Notes under the pieces: generated by a model
The model's input: only the letters and a program-made list of their open reading frames with translations
What the model was told of the DNA's origin: nothing
Database searches by the model: none
From: Ferrimonas sp. YFM
Lineage (GTDB): Bacteria > Pseudomonadota > Gammaproteobacteria > Enterobacterales > Shewanellaceae
DNA length: 64,000 nt
NCBI RefSeq assembly: GCF_030296015.1
Contig: NZ_AP027368.1
Coordinates: forward strand, 62,001 to 126,000
Direction of reading: 5' to 3'
Part shown: in pieces, positions 1 through 7,260 of the stretch
Layout of the letters: every line of letters starts with the position of its first letter
How positions within the stretch are numbered: the stretch's first letter is position 1
Position numbers and translations under genes: made by a program

Positions 1-428
1 GGGCGACCGCCGGTGGCGATCAGGATGTTCGGGGCGGTGTAGAGCTCGCCGTTCACCTCGACGGTGCGCTCATCGACAAACTTACCGAAGCCGTTGACCA
101 GGGTGACGCCGTTGGCGTCCAGGCCACGGTTGTAGCCGCCGTGGATGCGCTCGATGTAGGCCTCGCGGCTCTCCACCAGCTTGCCCCAGTCAAACTTGTT
201 GAGGGTGAGGTCGAAGCCGTAGTCCGGTCCGTACAGGTTGACCGCTTCCGCCACCTGGGCGCCGAACCACATCACCTTCTTCGGCACGCAACCGACGTTC
301 ACGCAGGTTCCACCCAGGTGCTTGGCCTCGATAAGCAGCACCTTGGCGCCGCGCATGGCGGCCCGGTTGGCGGAAGCGATGCCGCCGCTGCCGGCACCGA
401 GAACGATATAGTCAAATTGCTGAGCCAT
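1..428 (-). CDS. gor: Glutathione reductase, N-terminal part (gene runs off the window)
   Basis: NADPH-dependent flavoenzyme of the cytosol that reduces glutathione disulfide. Only the first 142 residues are present; the gene continues beyond position 1. The protein opens with the FAD-binding motif GAGSGG (residues 11-16) and has the redox-active disulfide CVNVGC with Cys42 and Cys47, followed by VPKKVMW. This arrangement is that of glutathione reductase rather than dihydrolipoamide dehydrogenase (family knowledge). The ATG start is preceded by AAAGGA about 8 nt upstream. In many gammaproteobacteria gor lies near prlC; here about 4.7 kb of other genes separates them, which suggests insertion of the 570-5146 block or local rearrangement (inference). 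Confidence 0.95.
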   Translation of the reverse strand, partial: MAQQFDYIVLGAGSGGIASANRAAMRGAKVLLIEAKHLGGTCVNVGCVPKKVMWFGAQVAEAVNLYGPDYGFDLTLNKFDWGKLVESREAYIERIHGGYNRGLDANGVTLVNGFGKFVDERTVEVNGELYTAPNILIATGGR

Positions 429-476
429 GGGAAAAATCCTTTGATGGTGAGCTGTAAATTGGCATAACTAGCCTAA

Positions 477-505
477 GTTGTACTCTGATCTGGGGCCGGT
501 CTCAA
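477..505 (-). promoter_or_regulatory. Candidate sigma-70 promoter of gor
   Basis: On the minus strand TTGAGA (500-505) and TACAAC (477-482) are separated by 17 bp, about 50 nt upstream of the gor ATG. The -35 box matches 5/6 and the -10 box 4/6 of consensus. Seen by eye only. Confidence 0.4.
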
Positions 506-535
506 ACGAAAACAAGGGATTGATTCAATCGGTTT

Positions 536-556
536 AGGCGGAGGCAGCCTCCGCCT
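536..556 (-). terminator. Strong GC hairpin after the GST gene
   Basis: Ten-base arms AGGCGGAGGC and GCCTCCGCCT flank a single base, 14 nt past the stop of the GST gene. There is no U-tract on the minus strand, so it may be a pause or RNA-stability element rather than a classical terminator. Confidence 0.45.
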
Positions 557-569
557 GAGAGAGTGAAGA

Positions 570-1352
570 TCAGCCGCAACAGCCACTGTCGCCACATCGG
601 CTGGCGTCGGTGTCGCAGGCCTGGAGCTGATCACAACACTGCAGTTCGGTGCATTGCTGCTCCAGGGTGTGAGCATCGCAGTCGCACTTGGGGCAGTGCT
701 GGTGGAGGCGCCCCAGCAGGGTACGTTCCGACAGGTAGTAGCCCTCGAAGCTGTCCATGAAGGCGTCGGAGACACTGGGGGCGGTCAGGCCACTGTCCAT
801 CAGCGCCGCCTGCCAGGCCTGGACCCTTGGGAAACCGGCCAGGAAGTCGTAGCCGGTTTTCTCTTTGATGATCCAGGCTCGGTGCAGCACCGGCAGCCAG
901 GCGATGTCCACCATGGAAAGGCTATTGCTGTTGAAGTAGCGGTGAGTGCCCAGCACCTTTTCCGCCTTGGCGAAGGCGCCGGCCAGCTTGGCGGTGCGCT
1001 CCACCAGGGTCTCGGCATCGCCGCTGCTCTGAGCGGAACACTGGACCAGGTACTGTTTGCTGCCCAGGTAGCTCCAGGCGCGGTTGAGCGCCTTCTGTTC
1101 CGGGGTGAGGTTTGGCTGTAGGGGGCCGAACTTGTCCTCCAGGTACTCGGCGATGGCGTCGGACTCGAACAGGGCGTTGCCCTGTTCGGTCAGCAGCAGT
1201 GGTACCTGGCCATTGGGGGAGATCTCCAGGAACCAGTCCGGTTTGTTGGCCAGCTCGATGTATTCCACTTGGTAGGGCAGCCCTTTGGCTTCCAGCAGGG
1301 CGGTGATGCGCTGGACGAAGGGGCAGATGGTAAAACTGATCACTTTCAGCAT
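570..1352 (-). CDS. Glutathione S-transferase family protein with cysteine-rich C-terminal tail
   Basis: 260 residues. Residues 1-80 form a thioredoxin-fold GST N-domain with CPFVQR (Cys10), the pattern of omega/DHAR/stringent-starvation-like GSTs that use cysteine; ISPNGQVPLL (45-54) and ESDAIAEYLE (63-72) are the glutathione-binding cis-Pro and SNAIL-like segments. Residues 90-210 form the helical C-domain. The last 42 residues carry 10 cysteines in CxxC, CxC and CC pairs, like a small metallothionein; ordinary GSTs end before this. Start ATG has AGGAG 7 nt upstream. It lies 74 nt downstream of a SigZ-type sigma factor on the same strand and has a promoter-like motif shared with that gene. 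A role in thiol or metal stress is inferred, not shown. Confidence 0.85.
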   Translation of the reverse strand: MLKVISFTICPFVQRITALLEAKGLPYQVEYIELANKPDWFLEISPNGQVPLLLTEQGNALFESDAIAEYLEDKFGPLQPNLTPEQKALNRAWSYLGSKQYLVQCSAQSSGDAETLVERTAKLAGAFAKAEKVLGTHRYFNSNSLSMVDIAWLPVLHRAWIIKEKTGYDFLAGFPRVQAWQAALMDSGLTAPSVSDAFMDSFEGYYLSERTLLGRLHQHCPKCDCDAHTLEQQCTELQCCDQLQACDTDASRCGDSGCCG

Positions 1353-1388
1353 GGGGTTCTCCTAAGACATTTACTGTGATGCCTTAAG

Positions 1389-1418
1389 AGACGCAGGCGC
1401 TCAGCAAAGGACGCAAAA
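1389..1418 (-). promoter_or_regulatory. Promoter-like motif upstream of the GST gene, shared with sigZ
   Basis: On the minus strand the sequence reads TTTTGCGTC, 16 nt spacer, CGTCT. The same elements at the same spacing lie upstream of the sigma factor gene (2001-2030). CGTC is a common -10 core of ECF promoters (family knowledge), with a suitable distance to the start codon at 1352. Confidence 0.45.
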
Positions 1419-1426
1419 TATTTTGG

Positions 1427-1957
1427 TCAGCAGTCGCAATTGCCCTTGGGGGTGTAGGCCTGCACCCCGCCTGGTCCGGTTTCCAGGGCGCAGCATGCCA
1501 GGATCTTCTGCCTCAGCTTTTCCCTTCCCCGCTGAACCCGGCTCTTGGCACCGGAGAGACTCAGCCCCAGCTGTTCGGCTACCTGCTGCTGGCTCTTGCC
1601 CTCCAGATCCGCCAGGGTCAGGGGCAGGCCATATTTCTCCGGCAGTTCGTTGATCAGCGGCCGCAGGCACTGGGCCAGTTCCTGATGGGCGAGCTGAGCC
1701 GTATCCTGTTGTGGCGCTTCGGGCTCCTGGTCCAGGGGGGCCCAGTCAGGGTGACGGCGATAGTGATCCATGATGGTGTTGTGGGCAATGCGGTAGAGCC
1801 AGGCCCCCAGGCTCTGCTGCTCCCTGAGTTGATGCTGCTTGCTGTGGGCCTTGAGGTAGATCTCCTGCAGGGCATCGTCGACGGCGGCTTCATCCGGGAG
1901 TCGGGCGATGAGGTAGGCGCGAAGCCTGTCTTTGTGGGCCTGCCAGTGATCCAGCAT
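1427..1957 (-). CDS. sigZ: RNA polymerase sigma factor, SigZ-type ECF
   Basis: 176-residue group 4 sigma factor that would direct core RNA polymerase to its own promoters. Region 2 covers residues about 5-75 (AVDDALQEIYLKAH, WLYRIAHNTIMDHYRR) and region 4 about 105-155 (LPLTLADLEGKSQQQVAEQL, GAKSRVQRGREKLR). The C-terminus has CC and a final CDC, a four-cysteine ending that I recall from SigZ members and that could sense metal or redox state (inference). The ATG at 1957 is chosen over an upstream in-frame start at 2065 because it has GGAG 7 nt ahead and the longer form adds a non-sigma-like leader. No anti-sigma gene is adjacent. A terminator-like hairpin upstream separates it from the preceding gene. 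Confidence 0.82.
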   Translation of the reverse strand: MLDHWQAHKDRLRAYLIARLPDEAAVDDALQEIYLKAHSKQHQLREQQSLGAWLYRIAHNTIMDHYRRHPDWAPLDQEPEAPQQDTAQLAHQELAQCLRPLINELPEKYGLPLTLADLEGKSQQQVAEQLGLSLSGAKSRVQRGREKLRQKILACCALETGPGGVQAYTPKGNCDC

Positions 1958-2000
1958 GGGCGTTTCTCCTTCGGGGGTTAGTGTCACTGTAAGAGAGGTA

Positions 2001-2030
2001 AGACGGTGGGGGAAAGAAAAAGACGCAAAA
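2001..2030 (-). promoter_or_regulatory. Promoter-like motif upstream of sigZ
   Basis: Minus strand: TTTTGCGTC, 16 nt, CGTCT, then ACAGT 10 nt further, closely matching the block upstream of the GST gene. Consistent with autoregulation by the sigma factor. The leading T-run is also the U-tract of the terminator just upstream. Confidence 0.45.
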
Positions 2031-2050
2031 AAAGGAGCCGATTGGCTCCC
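2027..2050 (-). terminator. Intrinsic terminator of the hupE–anchor unit
   Basis: Minus strand stem GGAGCC, loop AATC, stem GGCTCC followed by seven T. It lies directly after the stop of the anchor protein gene at 2070. Confidence 0.8.
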
Positions 2051-2069
2051 TTGTTGATGTGTCACCGGA

Positions 2070-2618
2070 TTAACCCTTGATGGTGTAACTGCCCTTGATG
2101 GTCAGGGTTACCTCCACCGGCTTGCCGGAGCGGTTTTTCCAGTACCAGCCGTGGGAGCCGGCGAAGGGGGTGGTCAATGAGCCCTTCATCTTGTCTGAGG
2201 TGGTGATGGCAAAGCTCTCGAAATAGCCGGTGGTGTCGCCCTCAGGTTCACCGTGGAAATCGAAGTAGAGGGGAGTGCCGTTGGTCTGCCACTCGTACTC
2301 CAGGTGGGCGTACTGGTCCATCAGCAGCTTGTATTCCAACCCCTTGCCGGCGGGAATGGAGATGCTGACCTGGTCTTGACGCTCGGGCTTGCTGCCCCGA
2401 TCGAACTGAGGCTGAGCCAAGAGCACCTCCTGCTGGGGGGCTGCCTGGGCCTCGGACAGGACGGTCAGGCCCAGGGCGCTGCCGGCACCCGTGGGGTCGA
2501 TGCCGTACTCGGCGGGCAGGATGCAGGTGGTCAGAACCACCGCTGCCAGGGCGGAGGCTGCGATGCTGGCTTTCACCAGAGTGGCGGCGGAGTGCACCGG
2601 AATCTTTGGTTGAGTCAT
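2070..2618 (-). CDS. Membrane-anchored periplasmic protein found next to HupE-like permeases
   Basis: 182 residues of unknown function. One N-terminal transmembrane segment (about 13-34) ends in LPAEYGIDPTGAG, a stretch I recall from proteins annotated as 'transmembrane anchor protein' beside HupE/UreJ genes. The rest is a periplasmic beta-rich domain with YEWQTNGTPLYFDFHGEP (about 107-124) and SHGWYWKNRSGKPVEV (about 155-170), conserved-looking aromatic motifs. The start ATG is preceded by AGAGGT. It begins 20 nt after the permease gene on the same strand, so both are probably co-transcribed and the protein may act with the permease (inference). Confidence 0.75.
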   Translation of the reverse strand: MTQPKIPVHSAATLVKASIAASALAAVVLTTCILPAEYGIDPTGAGSALGLTVLSEAQAAPQQEVLLAQPQFDRGSKPERQDQVSISIPAGKGLEYKLLMDQYAHLEYEWQTNGTPLYFDFHGEPEGDTTGYFESFAITTSDKMKGSLTTPFAGSHGWYWKNRSGKPVEVTLTIKGSYTIKG

Positions 2619-2638
2619 GGGGTTACCTCTTTATCTGT

Positions 2639-3328
2639 CTAGTTGGTGAAGTAGCCGGTGAGCTGAAAGCCCATCAGCATCAGGCCGCCACTCATCAGCA
2701 GGGTGTTGCTGACGGTGGCAAACTGCAAGTAGCTGGGGTGACGGCGCCAGGCGCTCATCAGGATCAGCACCAGCCCCAGGGCGGCAAACTGTCCCAGCTC
2801 CACCCCCAGGTTGAAGGCGAGGATGTTGGCCACCAGGCCGTCGTCCGGCAGCTGGAACTCCTGGATCTTGGTGGCCAGACCGAAACCATGAAACAGGCCG
2901 AAGAGGATCACCGCCCCCTTGGTGTTGGGCTGGTAGCCCAGCAGTCGCTTGAAGCCGCCCAGGTTGTCGAATCCCTTATAGACGATGGAGAGGCCGATGA
3001 TGGCGTCCACCAGGTAGGGGTTCACCTGGATGTCTGCCAGCACCCCGTACAGCAGGGTGATGCTGTGGCCCAGGGTGAACAGGCTGACGTAGAGCAGCAC
3101 ATCACGGGCGCGGAACAGGAAGAAGATCACTCCCACCAGGAACAGCAGATGATCGTACCCGGTGACCATATGTTTGGCGCCGATGTAGAGGTAGGGGATC
3201 AGGGCGATCCCTTGGCTCTGGGTCAGGAACTGGCGGGTGTCCTCATCCACCCCGTGGGCCCACAGGGAGAAGGAGGCCAGGGTGGCCAGCACCAGTACCA
3301 GGGCTTTTGGCCATAGAGATGGCGTCAT
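2639..3328 (-). CDS. HupE/UreJ-family membrane protein
   Basis: 229-residue polytopic inner-membrane protein. A signal-like first segment ends in LWAHG, giving a mature His at the periplasmic face. Then follows GAKHMVTGYDHLLFLVGV, the family histidine motif, and further helices with LGHSITLL and LFGLFHGFGLA. HupE/UreJ proteins are nickel/cobalt or copper permeases (family knowledge); which metal this one handles cannot be read from sequence. The start at 3328 has GGAG 8 nt upstream; an in-frame start at 3547 would add an unrelated leader and overlap the next gene. It is followed after 20 nt by the anchor protein gene. Confidence 0.82.
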   Translation of the reverse strand: MTPSLWPKALVLVLATLASFSLWAHGVDEDTRQFLTQSQGIALIPYLYIGAKHMVTGYDHLLFLVGVIFFLFRARDVLLYVSLFTLGHSITLLYGVLADIQVNPYLVDAIIGLSIVYKGFDNLGGFKRLLGYQPNTKGAVILFGLFHGFGLATKIQEFQLPDDGLVANILAFNLGVELGQFAALGLVLILMSAWRRHPSYLQFATVSNTLLMSGGLMLMGFQLTGYFTN

Positions 3329-3353
3329 GAAAACGCTCCATTTTTGTATAGTC

Positions 3354-3376
3354 AGACGGGGGTTGAACCCTCGTCT
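3354..3376. promoter_or_regulatory. Inverted repeat upstream of the HupE-like gene
   Basis: Nine-base arms AGACGGGGG and CCCTCGTCT (one mismatch) flank TTGAA, 26 nt before the start codon of the permease gene. It could be an operator for the permease or a transcript hairpin; no U-tract follows it on either strand. Confidence 0.35.
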
Positions 3377-3492
3377 ATTGGATCTCATTGGTATCACTTC
3401 TTGATGTATCGACCTTTGGTTACCGTGCAGGCTTAGGTCGTCACGCAGGAAGCGTACCGAGTAAAAAAGTTGGTGTCGTGGTGTAAAGATCT

Positions 3493-3930
3493 TTAGGAGT
3501 TTGGGGGGGGGATTGGGGGGGCGAAACCAGGGCTTTGGTAGTGACAATCTCCATAGGGGATCACTTCCGTTGGCATGTTTTCCATTGCCGTATAGTGCCC
3601 CTCAACTGGGTGGCCACTGAAGTGAACATGATCCGAGTGTTCATGGGATAAGGATTCGACGGGATCGCTGTCAGGGTGATGCTCTTGGGAGCCGTGACTG
3701 TGAAGAACATCGACCCCATAGGGATGACTGGCATCTGGGTAGTCGAGTGTCAGGAGATGATTGGAGCCCCACAGCTGGCAAGATACCACCACTATCAGCA
3801 GTACAACTATCCAGCTGAATTCAGATGGTTGAGTGTGGCACGTGGGCAATGTGCTTCCTCGATTCCTGGATGGCAATTTTGGCAGCCCATTTAACCAGAC
3901 TCTTTCGTTACTGGCCAATACTGAAATCAA
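3493..3930 (-). CDS. Histidine-rich exported protein, possible metal binder
   Basis: Up to 145 residues; start uncertain because the frame opens at a TTG and has two further internal TTG codons, none with a clear ribosome site. A hydrophobic segment WIVVLLIVVVSC looks like a signal peptide or lipobox-type anchor. The following region is packed with histidines (HSHGSQEHH, SHEHSDHVHF, GHPVEGHY) and acidic residues, as in proteins that accompany Co/Zn/Cd efflux systems. The C-terminus APPIPPP is encoded by runs of nine and seven G (3503-3511, 3515-3521), so its end may vary by slippage. GC content is lower than in most neighbouring genes. It lies upstream of the HupE-like permease on the same strand. 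No family name can be given with certainty. Confidence 0.55.
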   Translation of the reverse strand: MISVLASNERVWLNGLPKLPSRNRGSTLPTCHTQPSEFSWIVVLLIVVVSCQLWGSNHLLTLDYPDASHPYGVDVLHSHGSQEHHPDSDPVESLSHEHSDHVHFSGHPVEGHYTAMENMPTEVIPYGDCHYQSPGFAPPIPPPNS

Positions 3931-3959
3931 AAAGGGAAGCCTGGGCTCCCCTTTGTGTC

Positions 3960-4652
3960 TTAAAATGCGGCGATGAAGTGGATGCCCGCCCAGGTGTGGC
4001 CATCGTCGTTACCTACATCCAGCTCGACATCTTTGTCACCCTTCTGGTGCTCTACAGTCGCACTTAGTGCCCAGGTGTCGTTCAACTGATACCCCAGGGA
4101 AGCACCAAAAGTATGGTGGTTGGCACCATCATGCTCAGGGCTGGCATAACCGTAGTCGAAAGCGGCAATTACGTAAGGGGTGAAGGTGATGGCCTCGTTG
4201 ATGGCGAACTCCCGCTGGACGCCAATCTCCAGGAAGCCACCTTCGGCTTCGGTGCTGTATACGTAGTCTACAAAGGGCTCGAACCACTCCAGGCCGCCGT
4301 AGGCAATTCCGGCGCCCAGTTCGTTGTCTGACTCATCATCTTCGAAGAACTCGAGTCGGGTGTAGCTACCGTAGAAGCTGAAATCACCTACTTCAAAGCC
4401 GTATTCGATACCAAGATTCAGCTCATCGTAGTCGACACTGGAGTCGGCGGCGTAGCCATAGGCGGCGGACAGGGTAATGCCGTTTTCGAACCCAGCGGCA
4501 CCATTGAGCCAGTAGATACCGCCCTTTTCGAGGTTGTCACGACCTTCGGAGATGTACTTGGAGTCGTAGCCAAAGTCCACTTCATAATCTGCTGCAGCAA
4601 CTGAGAAGCTGGCCAGCGCCAACACTATGCTGGTGGTCAGGATGGATTTCAT
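3960..4652 (-). CDS. TorF-family putative outer-membrane porin
   Basis: 230 residues with a Sec signal peptide (1-20, ending SVAAA) and a mature protein of alternating amphipathic strands ending in a terminal Phe, as in outer-membrane beta-barrels. The early motif GYDSKYISEGRDNLEKGG is typical of the TorF/Gcw_chp putative porins. Many acidic residues and few positive ones suggest marine adaptation. Substrate unknown. It is a single gene, leftward, preceded by a GC-poor spacer that must hold its promoter. The lower GC of this gene resembles that of the histidine-rich gene beside it. Confidence 0.72.
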   Translation of the reverse strand: MKSILTTSIVLALASFSVAAADYEVDFGYDSKYISEGRDNLEKGGIYWLNGAAGFENGITLSAAYGYAADSSVDYDELNLGIEYGFEVGDFSFYGSYTRLEFFEDDESDNELGAGIAYGGLEWFEPFVDYVYSTEAEGGFLEIGVQREFAINEAITFTPYVIAAFDYGYASPEHDGANHHTFGASLGYQLNDTWALSATVEHQKGDKDVELDVGNDDGHTWAGIHFIAAF

Positions 4653-5146
4653 TGTATTTACCTATTCGCTGGTACATTGTGATTGCGAGTGAGAATGGAT
4701 TCTATTCTTATTGGTCGTTGTGTTCTGTGAGAGGTCTCCCGAAAACCTTAGTGGGAAGAGGGAATAATCCAGCTCGTGTCACAAATATGGTTTCTACAGA
4801 GGTCAAAATGCAGGGTTTTCCTCTGTAAGCTTTTGTAAAGAAAGGCTTATCTTTCAACATCACCATAAGTAATAACAATTTAAAAATCTTCATACAATTT
4901 GAGGTTGGAAGAGTGTGAACTCAATCGGCAACTCATTCATTTGTCGAGGGCAAAGTTTCGGGTAACACCTTGTTTTTGTGCCGACGACGCCCCATGTTGT
5001 GAGGAGATACCAGGGTGTATTGATCTTTGTTGGTGGGCACTTTTCCCGGAAAGAGGGCTGCCAACTATTGTCTCAAAAAAATGCTCAGCAAAGATCAACA
5101 CGCCTTATCCTTTAATGCGGGAAGCACAGACCAACAAGGAGCCCCC
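4653..5146. other. GC-poor intergenic spacer
   Basis: About 494 bp with markedly lower GC than the rest. Two frames (4708-4893 minus, 4899-5150 plus) are open but lack ribosome sites and protein-like composition. A perfect inverted repeat TACAGAGG (4795-4802) / CCTCTGTA (4820-4827) lies within it. It must contain the divergent promoters of the porin-like gene and prlC. Confidence 0.6.
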
Positions 5147-7186
5147 ATGACCAACCCCTTGATGCACACGGATCAATTGCCTCAGTTCTCAGCCATCAGA
5201 CCGGAACACGTTCAGGAAGCGGTGGAACAGGCCCTGACCGCCTGTCGTGAGAAGGTGGAGCAGGTGGTGGCCGCTGGCGCGCCATACACCTGGGACAGCC
5301 TGGTGGAGCCTCTGGAGGAGGCGGATGATCATCTGGGTAAGATCTGGTCGCCGGTCAGCCACATGAACTCTGTGGTCAGCAACGATGAGTTGCGGGAAGC
5401 TCACGATGCCTGCCTGCCGGCTCTGTCAGAGTACGGCACCTGGGTGGGTCAGCATAAGGGGCTGTACGAAGCCTACAAATCCCTGAAAGAGTCTGAGCAC
5501 TATGAGGCGCTGACCCTGGCGCAGAAGAAGGTGATCGATAACGCGCTGCGTGATTTTGAACTTTCCGGCATTGGCCTGGATGAGGCGAAGCAGAAGCGCT
5601 TTGGCGACATTCGCATGCGTCTGTCCGAACTCTCCAGCCAGTACGCCAATCGGGTGCTGGATGCCACCAATGCCTGGACCAAGCAGGTGACCGATGTGGC
5701 TCAGTTGGCGGGCTTGCCGGAGAGTGCCGTCGCTGCCGCTCGCCAGACCGCCGAACAGCGCGGCCATGAGGGTTACCTGCTGACCCTGGAGTTTCCCTCC
5801 TACATCGCGGTGATGACCTACGCCGATGATGCCGAGCTGCGCCGGGAGGTCTACACCGCCTACTGCACCCGGGCCTCGGATCAGGGTCCCAATGCGGGCG
5901 AGTTTGACAACTCCCCGCTGATGGCGGAGATGCTCTCTCTGAAGCACGAGCTGGCAGAGTTGCTGGCGTTCGACAGTTACGCCGACATGTCTCTGGCCAC
6001 CAAGATGGCGGAGGAGCCCGCCCAGGTGATCAGCTTCCTCAATGAATTGGCGCTTCGTTCCCGCCCCCAGGCTCAGGAGGAGCTCAAGCAGCTGACCGCC
6101 TACGCCAGGGAGCATCATGGTGCCGGGGAGCTGAACGCCTGGGACATCGCCTACTTCTCGGAAAAGCAGAAGCAGCATCTGTACAGCATCTCCGATGAGC
6201 AGCTGCGCCCCTACTTCCCGCAGGAGCAGGTGCTCAGTGGCTTGTTCTCCACCGTCGAGAAGCTGTTCGGTGTGGCCGTATCCGAAGTCGAGGGGGTGGA
6301 TGCCTGGCATGAGGATGTGCGCTACTTCGACATCCATGATGCCCAGGGAGAGCTGCGCGGCAGTTTTTACCTGGACCTGTTTGCCCGTCAGAACAAGCGT
6401 GGTGGCGCCTGGATGGACGACTGCCGCGGTCGTCGACTGCGCAGTGCGGGCCTGCAGAGCCCGGTGGCCTACCTGACCTGTAACTTCAACGGTCCGGTGG
6501 GAGACAAGCCCGCCCTGTTTACTCACGATGAGGTGGTGACCCTGTTCCACGAGTTTGGCCACGGCATTCATCATATGCTGACCAAGGTGGACGCCAGCAG
6601 CGTCGCCGGCATCAATGGGGTGCCCTGGGATGCGGTGGAGCTGCCCAGTCAGTTCCTGGAGAACTGGTGCTGGCAGGAGGAGGCGTTGGCCTTTATCTCC
6701 GGCCACTATGAGAGCGGCGAGCCGCTGCCCCACGAAATGCTGGAGAAGATGATGGCCGCCAAGAACTACCAGAGTGCCATGATGATGGTGCGTCAGCTGG
6801 AGTTCTCCCTGTTCGATTTCCGCCTGCACCTTGAGTACCAGCCTGAGCTGGGTGACCGGATTCAGCAGACCCTGAACGAGGTGCGAGATCAGGTGTCGGT
6901 GATCAAGGCGCCTGAGTTCAACCGCTTCCAGCATGGCTTCAGCCACATCTTCGCCGGGGGCTATGCGGCCGGATACTACAGCTACAAGTGGGCCGAGGTG
7001 CTCTCCGCCGATGCCTTCAGCCGTTTCGAGGAGGAGGGGATCTTCAGCACCCAGGTAGGCGCCGACTTCCTCGACTGCATCCTGGAGCGGGGCGGCAGTG
7101 AGGAGCCCATGGAGCTGTTCAAGCGATTCCGTGGACGGGAACCGGAGATTGACGCCCTGCTGCGTCACAGTGGCATCGCCGCCTAA
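5147..7186 (+). CDS. prlC: Oligopeptidase A
   Basis: 679-residue cytosolic zinc metallopeptidase of family M3 that degrades oligopeptides, including cleaved signal peptides. The zinc site HEFGH is at residues 468-472, followed by GIHHM; the downstream glutamate lies in the ELPSQFLENW segment. Length matches the E. coli enzyme (680). The ATG at 5147 has AAGGA 6 nt upstream and gives the family N-terminus; an upstream in-frame start at 5027 would add 40 unrelated residues. In E. coli prlC is directly followed by rsmJ; here two genes are placed between them. A terminator follows. Confidence 0.96.
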   Translation: MTNPLMHTDQLPQFSAIRPEHVQEAVEQALTACREKVEQVVAAGAPYTWDSLVEPLEEADDHLGKIWSPVSHMNSVVSNDELREAHDACLPALSEYGTWVGQHKGLYEAYKSLKESEHYEALTLAQKKVIDNALRDFELSGIGLDEAKQKRFGDIRMRLSELSSQYANRVLDATNAWTKQVTDVAQLAGLPESAVAAARQTAEQRGHEGYLLTLEFPSYIAVMTYADDAELRREVYTAYCTRASDQGPNAGEFDNSPLMAEMLSLKHELAELLAFDSYADMSLATKMAEEPAQVISFLNELALRSRPQAQEELKQLTAYAREHHGAGELNAWDIAYFSEKQKQHLYSISDEQLRPYFPQEQVLSGLFSTVEKLFGVAVSEVEGVDAWHEDVRYFDIHDAQGELRGSFYLDLFARQNKRGGAWMDDCRGRRLRSAGLQSPVAYLTCNFNGPVGDKPALFTHDEVVTLFHEFGHGIHHMLTKVDASSVAGINGVPWDAVELPSQFLENWCWQEEALAFISGHYESGEPLPHEMLEKMMAAKNYQSAMMMVRQLEFSLFDFRLHLEYQPELGDRIQQTLNEVRDQVSVIKAPEFNRFQHGFSHIFAGGYAAGYYSYKWAEVLSADAFSRFEEEGIFSTQVGADFLDCILERGGSEEPMELFKRFRGREPEIDALLRHSGIAA

Positions 7187-7193
7187 ACACAGA

Positions 7194-7222
7194 AGAGGCC
7201 CAATCGGGCCTCTTTGTTTTTT
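7194..7222 (+). terminator. Intrinsic terminator of prlC
   Basis: Stem GAGGCCC, loop AATC, stem GGGCCTC, then TTTGTTTTTT, 8 nt after the prlC stop. Confidence 0.9.
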
Positions 7223-7260
7223 GGGGACACGCCTGAGCACGACCCAATGGCCGGCATGCC

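Noticed and set aside
4708-4893. 61-codon frame in the GC-poor spacer
   Set aside because: No ribosome site, atypical composition, no family features.
4899-5150. 83-codon frame ahead of prlC
   Set aside because: Overlaps the prlC ribosome site and has no protein-like pattern.
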